Position numbers and translations under genes: made by a program
NCBI RefSeq assembly: GCF_014645135.1
Contig: NZ_BMLH01000008.1
Coordinates: forward strand, 62,001 to 126,000
Direction: 5' to 3'
DNA: 64,000 nucleotides
From: Rheinheimera tangshanensis
GTDB taxonomy: Bacteria; Pseudomonadota; Gammaproteobacteria; Enterobacterales; Alteromonadaceae
The notes under the pieces: model-generated
Database searches by the model: none
The model's input: only the letters and a program-made list of their open reading frames with translations
What the model was told of the DNA's origin: nothing
Part shown: one piece after another, positions 46,005-53,391 of the stretch
Position numbering within the stretch: position 1 is the first letter of the stretch
How the letters are laid out: each line of letters begins with the position of its first letter

Positions 46005-46793
46005 TTATTCAGTGACTTCAACTACAGCGCTGTAGCTGTAACTGTAAGTTGGGGCTTTGGCACCTTTGGGTGCATCGGTACGAAAACGGGTCAGCAGCAC
46101 ATAGGTACCGGCGTTATCCAGCTCGAAATTCAGCTGACCTTGTTTGTCAGTCATTAATTCTTTGGAGGCTTTGGTTTCTGCTTCTGCCGAGTTGGCCGGA
46201 TACACTTGTACTTTTTGTTCGGCTAAAGCTTTGCCGTTATAAAGCACAGTGGCTTTGATTGGGCTTTGGATATACAGGTCGTTGGGATGGCTTTGGAACA
46301 CCAGCTCCAGCCCATGATTCGTTGGCTTCAATGCGGTTTGGCTTGGTGCGCCTTTGCTGACATAAGTTTCAGCCAGGGTCACCGACTGGAAATGTGCGGT
46401 TAACTTAGCACCAGAAGGAATTTGTTCTTTTGGATCTCTGCTGTTATGGGTTTTGCCGTCCTGCTGCCAGCTACGAAATACAGCGCCATAACGCTGTCCC
46501 GTGCTGAATTTATAAGTACCGTCCTGTTCCAACTGGTGCGCCACTGCAATGCGGGTTTTACCGGAAAACAGCTCTTTTGGTGCAACAGCTTTGCCGTCTG
46601 GTTGCAGCACTTTAAATTCGCTTTGATCAAAGGCCACTTCGGGTACAAAAAACTTCTCAGCAAAAGCAGCGTCCAGCGTCACCCAACCACCTAAAGGTTC
46701 AAAACTGGCTGGTGCCAGATAAGGAGTGTGAGCAGTCGCAGTAAAAGTCAGCAACAATGAGGCAGAACAAAGCAGGGGTTTGAGTTTAAACAT
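46005..46793 (-). CDS. DUF4198 family periplasmic protein, Fur-controlled
   Basis: A 262-residue protein with a signal peptide ending 'FTATA' and mature chain starting 'HTPYLAPASFEPLGGWVTLDAAFAEKFFVPEVAF', the DUF4198 pattern. The C-terminal part ('SPIKATVLYNGKALAEQKVQVYPANSAEAETKAS...TDKQGQLNFELDNAGTYVLLTRF') is a carboxypeptidase-regulatory-like beta domain. It leads the operon DUF4198 / EF-hand / ApbE-DUF2271. Two Fur-like boxes lie upstream. A role in iron or metal handling in the envelope is inferred from regulation; no enzyme activity is known. Confidence 0.88.
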   Translation of the reverse strand: MFKLKPLLCSASLLLTFTATAHTPYLAPASFEPLGGWVTLDAAFAEKFFVPEVAFDQSEFKVLQPDGKAVAPKELFSGKTRIAVAHQLEQDGTYKFSTGQRYGAVFRSWQQDGKTHNSRDPKEQIPSGAKLTAHFQSVTLAETYVSKGAPSQTALKPTNHGLELVFQSHPNDLYIQSPIKATVLYNGKALAEQKVQVYPANSAEAETKASKELMTDKQGQLNFELDNAGTYVLLTRFRTDAPKGAKAPTYSYSYSAVVEVTE

Positions 46794-46807
46794 AAAGCGC
46801 TCCAGTT

Positions 46808-46870
46808 AATGAGAATAGATCTCATTTAAGTAGTGGGCGCCACTCTAGATCAAATGAGAATCGTTTGCAA
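46808..46870. promoter_or_regulatory. Two Fur boxes upstream of the DUF4198 operon
   Basis: AATGAGAATAGATCTCATT (46808-46826) is a near-palindromic Fur site. AAATGAGAATCGTTTGCAA (46852-46870) is a second, weaker one. The sequence CTAGATCAAATGAGAATCG here recurs almost exactly in the receptor promoter at 43599. Confidence 0.78.
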
Positions 46871-46944
46871 CTAGATCATTCCATCTTTACATTAAACAGC
46901 CTAAAAGGCCCTGTAACTGAGAGCCTTACTGCTGAAAACGATGA

Positions 46945-47517
46945 TTACTGAGCAGAATAATTAGGCTTTAATAACAACTCGCCTGGTTGCAACACCAAAG
47001 TTAAAGGCATGCCACATAAGACTTTTTCCGTTACTTTGCTGCAATCTAACTTATAGACAGGCTGACGATTCAACAGCTGCGCCAGAATAGCTTTGGCTTC
47101 ATTGCTTAAAGGCGCCAGTTTGAGTTGCGAGCTACCACTGCCGACACTGGAATCCAGAATGGTTAAGTTTTTCAGATAAATGGCGTTTTTCTCGTCGTCA
47201 AAATAAGGCAAAGCCGACAAGTGTAGATTCAGATCTGTATTCAGAGGTTTCAATAACGCATCCACTTCAGCACCCAGCGCCAGCTTGAGTTCTATCTGCT
47301 GCTTGTTATCCGGAGCTAATTGCAGCTCCAATTGACGTACAGTTAAAGTCAGCGGCAGACCCAACATTTTACCTTTGCCTTGCTGTTGCTCTAATTGATC
47401 CAGCAATAAGCTCTGTAACTCTTGCTGTTTCAGGCTGAAAATATCCAGATGATTCAGCTGAGAACAAGAGGCCAACAGCAGTAAAGCAAGAGCCAGAATT
47501 TTGTGTTTGGTGATCAT
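46945..47517 (-). CDS. DUF1439 (YceB-like) lipoprotein
   Basis: 190 residues from the ATG at 47517, which has AAGGAC just upstream; a longer frame from 47601 has no ribosome-binding site. A lipoprotein signal ('ILALALLLLASC', lipidated Cys18) is followed by the DUF1439 pattern: 'LLDQLEQQQGKGKMLGLPLTLTVRQLELQLAPDNKQQIELKLALG', then 'IYLKNLTIL'. It is predicted to be outer-membrane-facing, like E. coli YceB. Function is unknown. Confidence 0.82.
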   Translation of the reverse strand: MITKHKILALALLLLASCSQLNHLDIFSLKQQELQSLLLDQLEQQQGKGKMLGLPLTLTVRQLELQLAPDNKQQIELKLALGAEVDALLKPLNTDLNLHLSALPYFDDEKNAIYLKNLTILDSSVGSGSSQLKLAPLSNEAKAILAQLLNRQPVYKLDCSKVTEKVLCGMPLTLVLQPGELLLKPNYSAQ

Positions 47518-47652
47518 TTTATTGTCCTTAGGGGGCAGTTTGGCGCGAACTTTAGCAAGTCCGAATGAACCTGTGCTGATTTTTTTTCGTAACGCTTCCA
47601 ACTATTTCGCAATCAGACCCGACTTAGTATCAGAACTTCAGGGAGAGCGGCG

Positions 47653-47838
47653 ATGAATACACAAGACTCGATTCAATTACCAGGCCTGCGGCAGCTGATG
47701 ACCGCTTTTATTGTGCTGGTGCTGCTGTTGCTGGCTTTTGATTCAGTATTACAGTGGCTCAGTGTTGGGTTGCATCGGCATGCTTTAATAGCGCCAGAGT
47801 TATTATTTCCAATGAGCTGGCTATCGGTTTTGTTTTAA
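47653..47838 (+). CDS. Small single-helix membrane protein, unrecognised
   Basis: A 61-residue frame with AGGGAGA 7 bp before the ATG. It has one strong hydrophobic segment (about residues 16-37, 'TAFIVLVLLLLAFDSVLQWLSV') and a second weaker one near the end. It does not match a family I know. It stands alone between the divergent lipoprotein and the convergent glmU. The good ribosome-binding site is the main support. Confidence 0.4.
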   Translation: MNTQDSIQLPGLRQLMTAFIVLVLLLLAFDSVLQWLSVGLHRHALIAPELLFPMSWLSVLF

Positions 47839-47870
47839 TTTGGCTAATCATAGCCGCAACTCTGTTCCCT

Positions 47871-47902
47871 ACAGTTGCGACATACAGTCCTTCCATGCAC
47901 AT
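47871..47902. repeat. Dispersed intergenic element, copy 2
   Basis: ACAGTTGCGACATACAGTCC followed by TTCC and CACATA, homologous to 41047-41080. It lies directly beyond the T-run of the glmU terminator. Confidence 0.55.
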
Positions 47903-47903
47903 A

Positions 47904-47931
47904 ACAAAAACCCGCCAACAAGGACGGGTTT
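47904..47931 (-). terminator. Terminator of glmU
   Basis: Stem AAACCCG / CGGGTTT with a T-run on the minus strand, about 20 bp beyond the glmU stop. Confidence 0.82.
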
Positions 47932-47951
47932 CTAGTCTGATCAGCCGATCA

Positions 47952-49316
47952 TTATTTCTTAATTTTCACTGGTCTTTTCCAGCCACTGATATGACGCTGC
48001 TTAGAGCGAGCAACCACCAGTTCATCCGCCGCGACACTGGCTGTCACTACAGAACCAGCACCTACGGTGGAGTTTTGGCCTAAAGTGACAGGAGCCACTA
48101 AAGAGCTGTTGGAACCGACAAAAACACCGTCTTCAATAGTGGTGACAAACTTATTGGCACCATCGTAGTTACAGGTGATAGTGCCGGCACCTACGTTCAC
48201 TTTGCTGCCAATCACCGCATCACCTAAATAGGTTAAATGGTTGGCTTTAGAACCTACACCTAAAGTGGTTTTTTTCAGCTCAACAAAGTTGCCGACATGA
48301 CTGTCGTCAGCTAATACAGAATCAGGACGAATACGGGCATAAGGGCCGACAGAACAGCCAATGCCAATAGTGGATTTCTCAATCATGCTGTTAGCTTTCA
48401 CTTCAGTGTTGTCACCAATCACTGCATCTTTAATCACGCAGTTGGGGCCAATCACCACGCCATTGCCCAGCACTACTTTGCCTTCAAAAATCACGTTGAT
48501 ATCAATCATCACATCGTTGCCAACGGTGACGTCACCCCGTATATCAATGCGTGCCGGGTCGCGCAGGTTAGCACCGTTGAGCATTAACTCTTCAGCTTTA
48601 CGCGCCTGATAAGCCCGCTCTAACTGCGCCAGTTGCACACGGTTATTCGCGCCTTCAGTTTCAATGGCTGTAGCAGGATGAGCTGTCGTGATGTCTACCC
48701 CTTCTTTGTGCGCCATAGCGATAATATCGGTCAGGTAGAATTCGCCCTGCGCATTGTTGTTCTGTAACTGGCTTAACCATTTTTTCAGTTGCTTACCCGG
48801 AACCGCCATAATGCCGCTGTTTACTTCAGTGATTTTCAGCTGTTCGGCGTTGGCGTCTTTTTGTTCAACAATACCCACCACTTTGCCATTTTCTCGCACC
48901 ATGCGGCCATACCCCATAGGATTGGCCAGATGCACTGTCAGCACTGCTAAACCATCGGCAGATCGGGCTGCCAGCAGTTGCTCTAAAGTTTCTTTGCGGG
49001 TTAAAGGCACATCACCGTAAAGCACCAGCACTGTATCGTTATCTGCGATATGAGGCACGGCCTGTTGCACTGCATGGCCGGTACCTAACTGTTCGGCTTG
49101 CAATACCCAGTGTAAATCCTGTTCACCTAATGCAGCTTTCAGCTGGTCGGCGCCATAGCCATACACCAGATTAATAGATTGTGCACCCAGAGAGCGGGCT
49201 GTATCGATTACATGCTGCACCATAGGGCGTTCGGCAACTTTGTGCAGCACTTTAGGTAAAGCAGATTTCATCCGCGTGCCTTTACCGGCAGCCAGGATCA
49301 CAACATTCAAAGCCAT
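47952..49316 (-). CDS. glmU: Bifunctional UDP-GlcNAc pyrophosphorylase / glucosamine-1-P acetyltransferase
   Basis: A 454-residue protein, the usual GlmU length. The N-terminal uridyltransferase begins '[34 protein letters not shown]' and includes '[10 protein letters not shown]' and '[20 protein letters not shown]'. The C-terminal left-handed beta-helix has hexapeptide repeats and '[51 protein letters not shown]', the acetyl-CoA site. It makes UDP-GlcNAc from GlcN-1-P. It is unlinked to an F1 gene here although the ATP synthase operon is 12 kb away, so the peptide locus may have been inserted between the two; this is inference. Confidence 0.98.
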   Translation of the reverse strand: MALNVVILAAGKGTRMKSALPKVLHKVAERPMVQHVIDTARSLGAQSINLVYGYGADQLKAALGEQDLHWVLQAEQLGTGHAVQQAVPHIADNDTVLVLYGDVPLTRKETLEQLLAARSADGLAVLTVHLANPMGYGRMVRENGKVVGIVEQKDANAEQLKITEVNSGIMAVPGKQLKKWLSQLQNNNAQGEFYLTDIIAMAHKEGVDITTAHPATAIETEGANNRVQLAQLERAYQARKAEELMLNGANLRDPARIDIRGDVTVGNDVMIDINVIFEGKVVLGNGVVIGPNCVIKDAVIGDNTEVKANSMIEKSTIGIGCSVGPYARIRPDSVLADDSHVGNFVELKKTTLGVGSKANHLTYLGDAVIGSKVNVGAGTITCNYDGANKFVTTIEDGVFVGSNSSLVAPVTLGQNSTVGAGSVVTASVAADELVVARSKQRHISGWKRPVKIKK

Positions 49317-49458
49317 AAAATAACCCTTGTAATAATTTTGTGGTTATTCTAATAGATAACTTTACAGAATACAGGTTCAGTATGAAATTTTCCTGAGCTG
49401 TAACGCATTACAAAAAAACCGTATTGCCCTCAGGTATGCCAAAAAAACGTTGAAGGTT

Positions 49459-49797
49459 TTAAGGTAACAGTATCACCTGATATTTTTCATGTTCAGGCAT
49501 AAATGCTTCCGACTGGACGAACCGAAAACCTAATTTCAACGCTTCGGGTTTGACTTCAGCATGAGCCACAGAAAAAAGTATCAGCTGTGTCTTTTGTTGT
49601 TCAGCACTTAACTCATAAGTTTGACCAACCTGAAAGAAGTCTCTGTCACGATCTGAAGCCCAGAAATAAAGCGTCGTCTCGCTTGCACTTCTGCCTTGCT
49701 GCTCATTGCTAAAAGTCACATAAACAGGTGCCAGCGCATACTGGTACATAAACCAACCACAAAGCACCATCAGCGCTGCAACCATAACTTTCATCAT
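49459..49797 (-). CDS. Unrecognised membrane-anchored protein of the peptide locus
   Basis: 112 residues from the ATG at 49797 (AAGGGA upstream). It has an N-terminal helix (about 4-24, 'VMVAALMVLCGWFMYQYAL') and a periplasmic domain of about 85 residues with 'FSNEQQGRSASETTLYFWASDRDRDFFQVGQTYELS' and 'HEKYQVILLP'. I do not recognise a family. It follows the HlyD gene by 9 bp on the same strand, so it belongs to the exporter transcription unit. An export accessory or immunity role is possible but unsupported beyond position. Confidence 0.65.
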   Translation of the reverse strand: MMKVMVAALMVLCGWFMYQYALAPVYVTFSNEQQGRSASETTLYFWASDRDRDFFQVGQTYELSAEQQKTQLILFSVAHAEVKPEALKLGFRFVQSEAFMPEHEKYQVILLP

Positions 49798-49806
49798 CAC
49801 AATCCC

Positions 49807-51057
49807 TTATAGCCTGCCACGTAAACTGATAATAGGTTCAAACAACCAGTTCAAAAGGCTGCGTTGCTCCAACACAATATCGGCGCTGAGTAACATACCT
49901 GATTGCAACATCACTTCTGCACCGTAGGCATTTACAGCCTGCGATTCTAACTTCACATGCACCTGGTACATAGGTTCATTTACAGGAACAGGCATGCTGA
50001 CTTCGTTGGGTAACAAAACAGACTTGGAATACTGCACTATCTCACCTTTGTACAAACCAAAACGTTGGTAAGGGAAGGCTTCATAGCGCATCCGGGTCTC
50101 TTGTCCTGGCTGAATAAAACCAAAAGCACGGGTTGGAACTAAGAGTACGGCATACAAGGTGCTGTTCTCCGGAACTATGGTCAGAATAGACTTTCCAGCC
50201 AATGCCATGCTGCCCAGTTCAGCAACCAGATTAGTGACCCTGCCAGCAACAGGGGCTGTTAGCAGCACTTCGCTTCTGGCCGTCATTTCAGTTTGTTGTT
50301 GGGACAATTGCGCAAGTTCTGTAGAAACCTGGACTTTTTGTTGCTCATAATCGTTAGGCAATGCCTGGTACTGAGCTTCCAGCTGAATTAATTGCCCCTG
50401 CTGTGCCTGATAATTAATTTGCAGATCTTTTTGTTGCTGTTGCATAGTCAGCACAGATTCCCGCAAGTTATTCAATTCGGTATTTGAGATATGCCCCTGC
50501 TCACGTAAATGTTTGAAGTCTTTAAGTTTTTGCTCATTCAGTCTGAGGCGCTCAGCCATAACGGACTGTTGTGATTTGATTTCGCTTAACTGAGACTTGA
50601 TGTTCGCCAGACGCCCCTCCAGAGCTTCTTTTTGCTGGCGATAACTCACTTCGTACTCACTTAATCTGAACATAAGATTAGTGCGTTGTTGTTCAAGGGC
50701 AGCAAGCAGTTGGGAGCTAAGATTATTGCCCTGTTCCAGATATTCATCTGAAGAAATCAATGCCAGTTTTTGCCCGGCTTGTACTGTTTGTCCGTCTTCA
50801 ACATACAAAGTCACTATAGTTCCATTGCGTTGAGGAGCTATTCTGGCCACTCCCAAATCTGGTTTTAAGTAACCATTCACTGTTTCTTTGCGGTTAAAAG
50901 AGGACTGACTCAAAAAAATCAGCGCAAGAATCACTGTACTGACAAGGGCTGCAACCAAAACTGTAGCTTTTATTGGTTGCGCAATAATGACATCGCCATC
51001 TAGCTTTACACCTTGTTGTTTTACGGCTTCTGGCCGGAACAAGCTCTCAGAACTCAT
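49807..51057 (-). CDS. HlyD/CvaA-type periplasmic adaptor for peptide export
   Basis: A 416-residue membrane-fusion protein: a cytoplasmic N-terminus, one membrane helix (about 30-50, 'ATVLVAALVSTVILALIFLSQSSF') and 'GYLKPDLGVARIAPQRNGTIVTLYVEDGQTVQAGQKLALISS' (lipoyl half). A long coiled coil follows (about 95-245, rich in Q/E/L), then 'VLLTAPVAGRVTNLVAELGSMALAGKSILTIVPE'. It matches the CvaA/HlyD adaptors that pair with C39-peptidase ABC exporters, here the protein at 53392-55518. No TolC is present nearby. A lux box is 62 bp upstream. Confidence 0.92.
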   Translation of the reverse strand: MSSESLFRPEAVKQQGVKLDGDVIIAQPIKATVLVAALVSTVILALIFLSQSSFNRKETVNGYLKPDLGVARIAPQRNGTIVTLYVEDGQTVQAGQKLALISSDEYLEQGNNLSSQLLAALEQQRTNLMFRLSEYEVSYRQQKEALEGRLANIKSQLSEIKSQQSVMAERLRLNEQKLKDFKHLREQGHISNTELNNLRESVLTMQQQQKDLQINYQAQQGQLIQLEAQYQALPNDYEQQKVQVSTELAQLSQQQTEMTARSEVLLTAPVAGRVTNLVAELGSMALAGKSILTIVPENSTLYAVLLVPTRAFGFIQPGQETRMRYEAFPYQRFGLYKGEIVQYSKSVLLPNEVSMPVPVNEPMYQVHVKLESQAVNAYGAEVMLQSGMLLSADIVLEQRSLLNWLFEPIISLRGRL

Positions 51058-51118
51058 TGCAAATGTCCTCGAAATTGAAATCTGTCCAATAAGTGTATTC
51101 AGATTTAGATCTTACAAA

Positions 51119-51138
51119 AGCTGTTAAAAATGACAGGC
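51119..51138 (-). promoter_or_regulatory. lux box 1 (HlyD promoter)
   Basis: On the plus strand AGCTGTTAAAAATGACAGGC, which has CTG-N10-CAG. It is 62 bp before the HlyD start. A -10-like TACACT lies at 51097-51092 on the minus strand, putting the box over the -35 region. Confidence 0.75.
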
Positions 51139-51144
51139 TTCACG

Positions 51145-51248
51145 TTGACAGGCGGTAAATATGGTTATATCTTTTGGACACATAATCTAAATCTCCATTA
51201 AGATTGTGACCGCCGGGTTCTGCAGCAACAGTCCCGGCTTTTTATTGC
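51145..51248 (+). ncRNA. Possible short + strand transcript ending in a terminator hairpin
   Basis: TTGACA at 51145, a 17-bp spacer and TATCTT at 51168 form a promoter-like pair on the plus strand. About 40 bp on, GCCGGG / CCCGGC (51213-51238) followed by TTTTTATT is a terminator pointing the same way. The product would be about 60-70 nt, antisense to the region between the precursor and HlyD genes. The hairpin also sits in the minus-strand message but has no T-run in that direction. Confidence 0.3.
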
Positions 51249-51257
51249 CTGTTCGTA

Positions 51258-51485
51258 TTAGAACAACTCAGGCAGACCGCCACCTTCTTCGCCTACAGCC
51301 AAAGTTGTGAAGATTGGGCCAGTACCAGTTTCATCACTCAACTTTGACACTGAGCCAACGCCATCTTCAGGCTGTTTCATGGTCACGAATTTAAAATCGC
51401 CAGAGATCAAACCGCCGTTTACTTGCTCGATGTCTGTTGTCGTGATTTGGGCAAAAGGGTGAACTGGTAATTTAGTATTCATCAT
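51258..51485 (-). CDS. Graspetide-like precursor peptide with double-glycine leader
   Basis: 75 residues from the ATG at 51485, chosen because GGAG lies 6 bp upstream. The 25-residue leader ends 'TTTDIEQVNGG', a classic double-glycine cleavage site; it also has 'HPFAQ', reminiscent of the PFFA-type recognition motif in microviridin leaders. The core of about 50 residues has two motifs. 'FVTMKQPED' resembles marinostatin F-A-T-M-R-Y-P-S-D, keeping the Thr and Asp that form its first ester. 'TTLAVGEE' fits the T-T-x4-E-E motif of plesiocin-type graspetides. It lies 107 bp downstream of an ATP-grasp ligase gene, its probable maturase, and is probably co-transcribed with it from lux box 2. Confidence 0.85.
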   Translation of the reverse strand: MMNTKLPVHPFAQITTTDIEQVNGGLISGDFKFVTMKQPEDGVGSVSKLSDETGTGPIFTTLAVGEEGGGLPELF

Positions 51486-51604
51486 TGTAATCTCCATTGA
51501 TTTTGTTTCAGGCTATGCCTGGTAAGTTACTTAGGTTAATTCAAACACCGCTACTGCGATGTATTTGCAGCCCATGCAGCAACATGAGCTGACAAATTCT
51601 TCGA

Positions 51605-52492
51605 TCAGGCTGCTACTAAAAGTTGTGCGAGATGTCTCGCAACGGGTAGGCCTGTGTAAGTTTCGAAATTAGCAAACATAGGACTTGGGTTTGCCTCAAG
51701 AAAGTAATAATCGCCCTGCATATCCCGACGCCAATCGATACCAGTCCAGGCTAATCCCAGTGTCGTTTTTATCGCTAAGGCTTGTTGCCTTACATGCTCA
51801 GGTAGCTCAATGACGGTTAATTCAATCTCACCGTCAGTTCTGAAATCTGTGTGTTGGGAGCGAATTTCCGCGCTAAATACCTCGTCACCAATAACATAGG
51901 TACGGATGTTAGTTCCTTTGATAAAGCGCTGTAATGTGACCGGAGCCTGGCGCAAGCTCTTGTTTAAATGCTCAACAGACAAATGTTCTTCGGTTAACAA
52001 GTGAGCATAATCACCACCTGTAACGGGTTTAAAAATGACTTCGGAATGTTGCTGGCAAAATTCACGCACAGCCAGTGGATCATTACCCACATAGGTGGCA
52101 GGAATTTTGACGCCTAACTTTGCAACAGCTGCCAATTGACGTGGTTTCTCCTGATGGAAATGCACGGCTGCAGCACTGTTTTTAGCTCTCCCGCCTAACT
52201 CGTTTAGTACAGATTTTAACAAGCTGACGCTGTCTTTGTGGGCTATAGGATTATCACTGCCATGGTTTGGTGCCAGATAATTCCGCCAGTACATAGACTT
52301 CACATCGTCTAACGCAAATGTTTGACCACCGATCTTCAACACCATGTTTCCACTTTGTGGCTGATAACCAATAGTGTCTATTTGAGGAAAAGCTGAGCTA
52401 TCAAATACGGAATACTCTTGTTGCATTGCATCCAGTTGTGTTGCCACACTAAGGATTTGTGCGTCGTCTTTAGCACCCATCAATAAAATCAT
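51605..52492 (-). CDS. ATP-grasp peptide ligase (MvdC/MvdD-like graspetide maturase)
   Basis: A 295-residue protein with the fold of RiPP-associated ATP-grasp enzymes. The N-terminal domain has 'MILLMGAKDDAQILSVATQL' and 'VKSMYWRNYLAP' (the W-x-R-x pattern of MvdC/D). The ATP-binding region has 'EVIFKPVTGGDYAHLL' and 'VTLQRFIKGTNIRTYVIGDEVFSAEI'. The metal-binding end is 'WTGIDWRRDMQGDYYFLEANPSPMF'. These enzymes form side-chain ester or amide links between Thr/Ser/Lys and Asp/Glu. The precursor downstream carries suitable residues. A lux box lies 61 bp upstream. Only one ligase is present, so a single linkage chemistry (probably ester) is expected. Confidence 0.88.
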   Translation of the reverse strand: MILLMGAKDDAQILSVATQLDAMQQEYSVFDSSAFPQIDTIGYQPQSGNMVLKIGGQTFALDDVKSMYWRNYLAPNHGSDNPIAHKDSVSLLKSVLNELGGRAKNSAAAVHFHQEKPRQLAAVAKLGVKIPATYVGNDPLAVREFCQQHSEVIFKPVTGGDYAHLLTEEHLSVEHLNKSLRQAPVTLQRFIKGTNIRTYVIGDEVFSAEIRSQHTDFRTDGEIELTVIELPEHVRQQALAIKTTLGLAWTGIDWRRDMQGDYYFLEANPSPMFANFETYTGLPVARHLAQLLVAA

Positions 52493-52552
52493 TTTTCATT
52501 TCCTCTGTGTTCATCTGATGAGTTCATAGTGCCCGTAGTTTATGGCTGGCGA

Positions 52553-52572
52553 AACTGTCAGCTTTGACAGGT
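52553..52572 (-). promoter_or_regulatory. lux box 2 (ATP-grasp/precursor promoter)
   Basis: On the plus strand AACTGTCAGCTTTGACAGGT, with CTG-N10-CAG and TGTCA/TGACA dyad arms. It is 61 bp before the ATP-grasp start, with a -10-like TATGAA at about 52528-52523. Confidence 0.78.
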
Positions 52573-53081
52573 AACAACGAATATATCTGTTCACAAAAGT
52601 TGGCAGTTGTAGACCTACAACGACGAGCTGTGCATAGCAGGGACAAAGATGCTAAACAACCATAGAGTTTCAAGAATCAACAACACAAAGTAACGACTTT
52701 TAGGAAAAGTAAGAAACACTCTCAGGCAGAGTAGTTGAAAAGCAAAGCCGGACCAAAAACGTCAGATTGGCCCGGGAGCATTACATCTTTCACAAGAGTA
52801 AGAACCCGCAAAAGTGGATGACAGGAGAGTAGAATTTCAAGCTGTTTTTTACTGTTCTAAAGCCTACGGAATAATAAATTAAGAAAGCTCTGTCTACATT
52901 ACATAAAACGATTATTCGCAATCATCGACGTGATAGCATGAATCAATCATTGAGGTAGATAGATACTCTCTATAAAAACGGCAGCCCAGTTTCCTGATGG
53001 AAAACATGGGCTGAATACGATGCATCAGAATTAGGTGCATTTATTTAATAAGCGCAGCACTTTACAACTCAGTAATTTGTC
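52573..53081. other. Non-coding stretch between ligase promoter and 58-aa gene
   Basis: No supported gene. It holds the palindrome GTTGT/ACAAC near 52607-52622 and a terminator for the 58-aa gene: CAGCCCA (52982) / TGGGCTG (53007) with a T-run on the minus strand at about 52973-52979. A degenerate lux-like motif at 52840 lacks the CAG arm. Confidence 0.5.
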
Positions 53082-53258
53082 TTATTTAGATTTAATAAAC
53101 ATACCTCTAATAAAGTAACCTAGACAAAAACAGATAACTCCAACTATAGACACCAATAAAACATCAGAAAAAGGGCGTCCAGAGTAATAAATCATCAAGA
53201 CAATTAAAAACACACCAACAATAACTAATGTTAATGCGGCTAATTTCATTTTCTCCAT
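53082..53258 (-). CDS. Small two-helix membrane protein, possible immunity factor
   Basis: 58 residues (start 53258, or 53249 with GGAG just before it). It is almost entirely two membrane helices (about residues 6-24, 'LAALTLVIVGVFLIVLMIYY', and 34-52, 'VLLVSIVGVICFCLGYFI') with a basic C-terminus 'RGMFIKSK'. I do not recognise a family. Small hydrophobic proteins encoded among microcin genes are often immunity proteins, which is the best guess from size, topology and position between the exporter and the ligase. It has its own downstream terminator. Confidence 0.6.
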   Translation of the reverse strand: MEKMKLAALTLVIVGVFLIVLMIYYSGRPFSDVLLVSIVGVICFCLGYFIRGMFIKSK

Positions 53259-53284
53259 AGTTCAGGTATTCCTGCATGTTGAAT

Positions 53285-53302
53285 GGGGAGGATACCCTCC
53301 CC
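53285..53302. other. GC-rich hairpin downstream of the exporter gene
   Basis: GGGGAGG-ATA-CCCTCCCC, with no T-run on either strand. It may stabilise or punctuate the exporter message. Confidence 0.4.
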
Positions 53303-53391
53303 TAACTATTGAATCACCAGTAGCCTGCACCTTTCATCGCAGCTATCAACCCGACGTCTGCAACAAGGGTTGCTATTTTAAGTGAGAGCTA

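Noticed and set aside
51124-51183. 19-codon minus-strand frame preceded by TTAATGGAGATT
   Set aside because: It runs into lux box 1, has no double-glycine site and is probably a decayed start region of a lost peptide gene.
52840-52859. Seventh lux-box candidate AGCTG-TTTTTTACTG-TTC
   Set aside because: The right arm CAG is absent and no gene start follows at the expected distance.
53314-53388. Open frame after the exporter gene ending LVADVGLIAAMKGAGYW
   Set aside because: It looks like a bacteriocin core, but no start codon, leader or ribosome-binding site precedes it; perhaps a relic.
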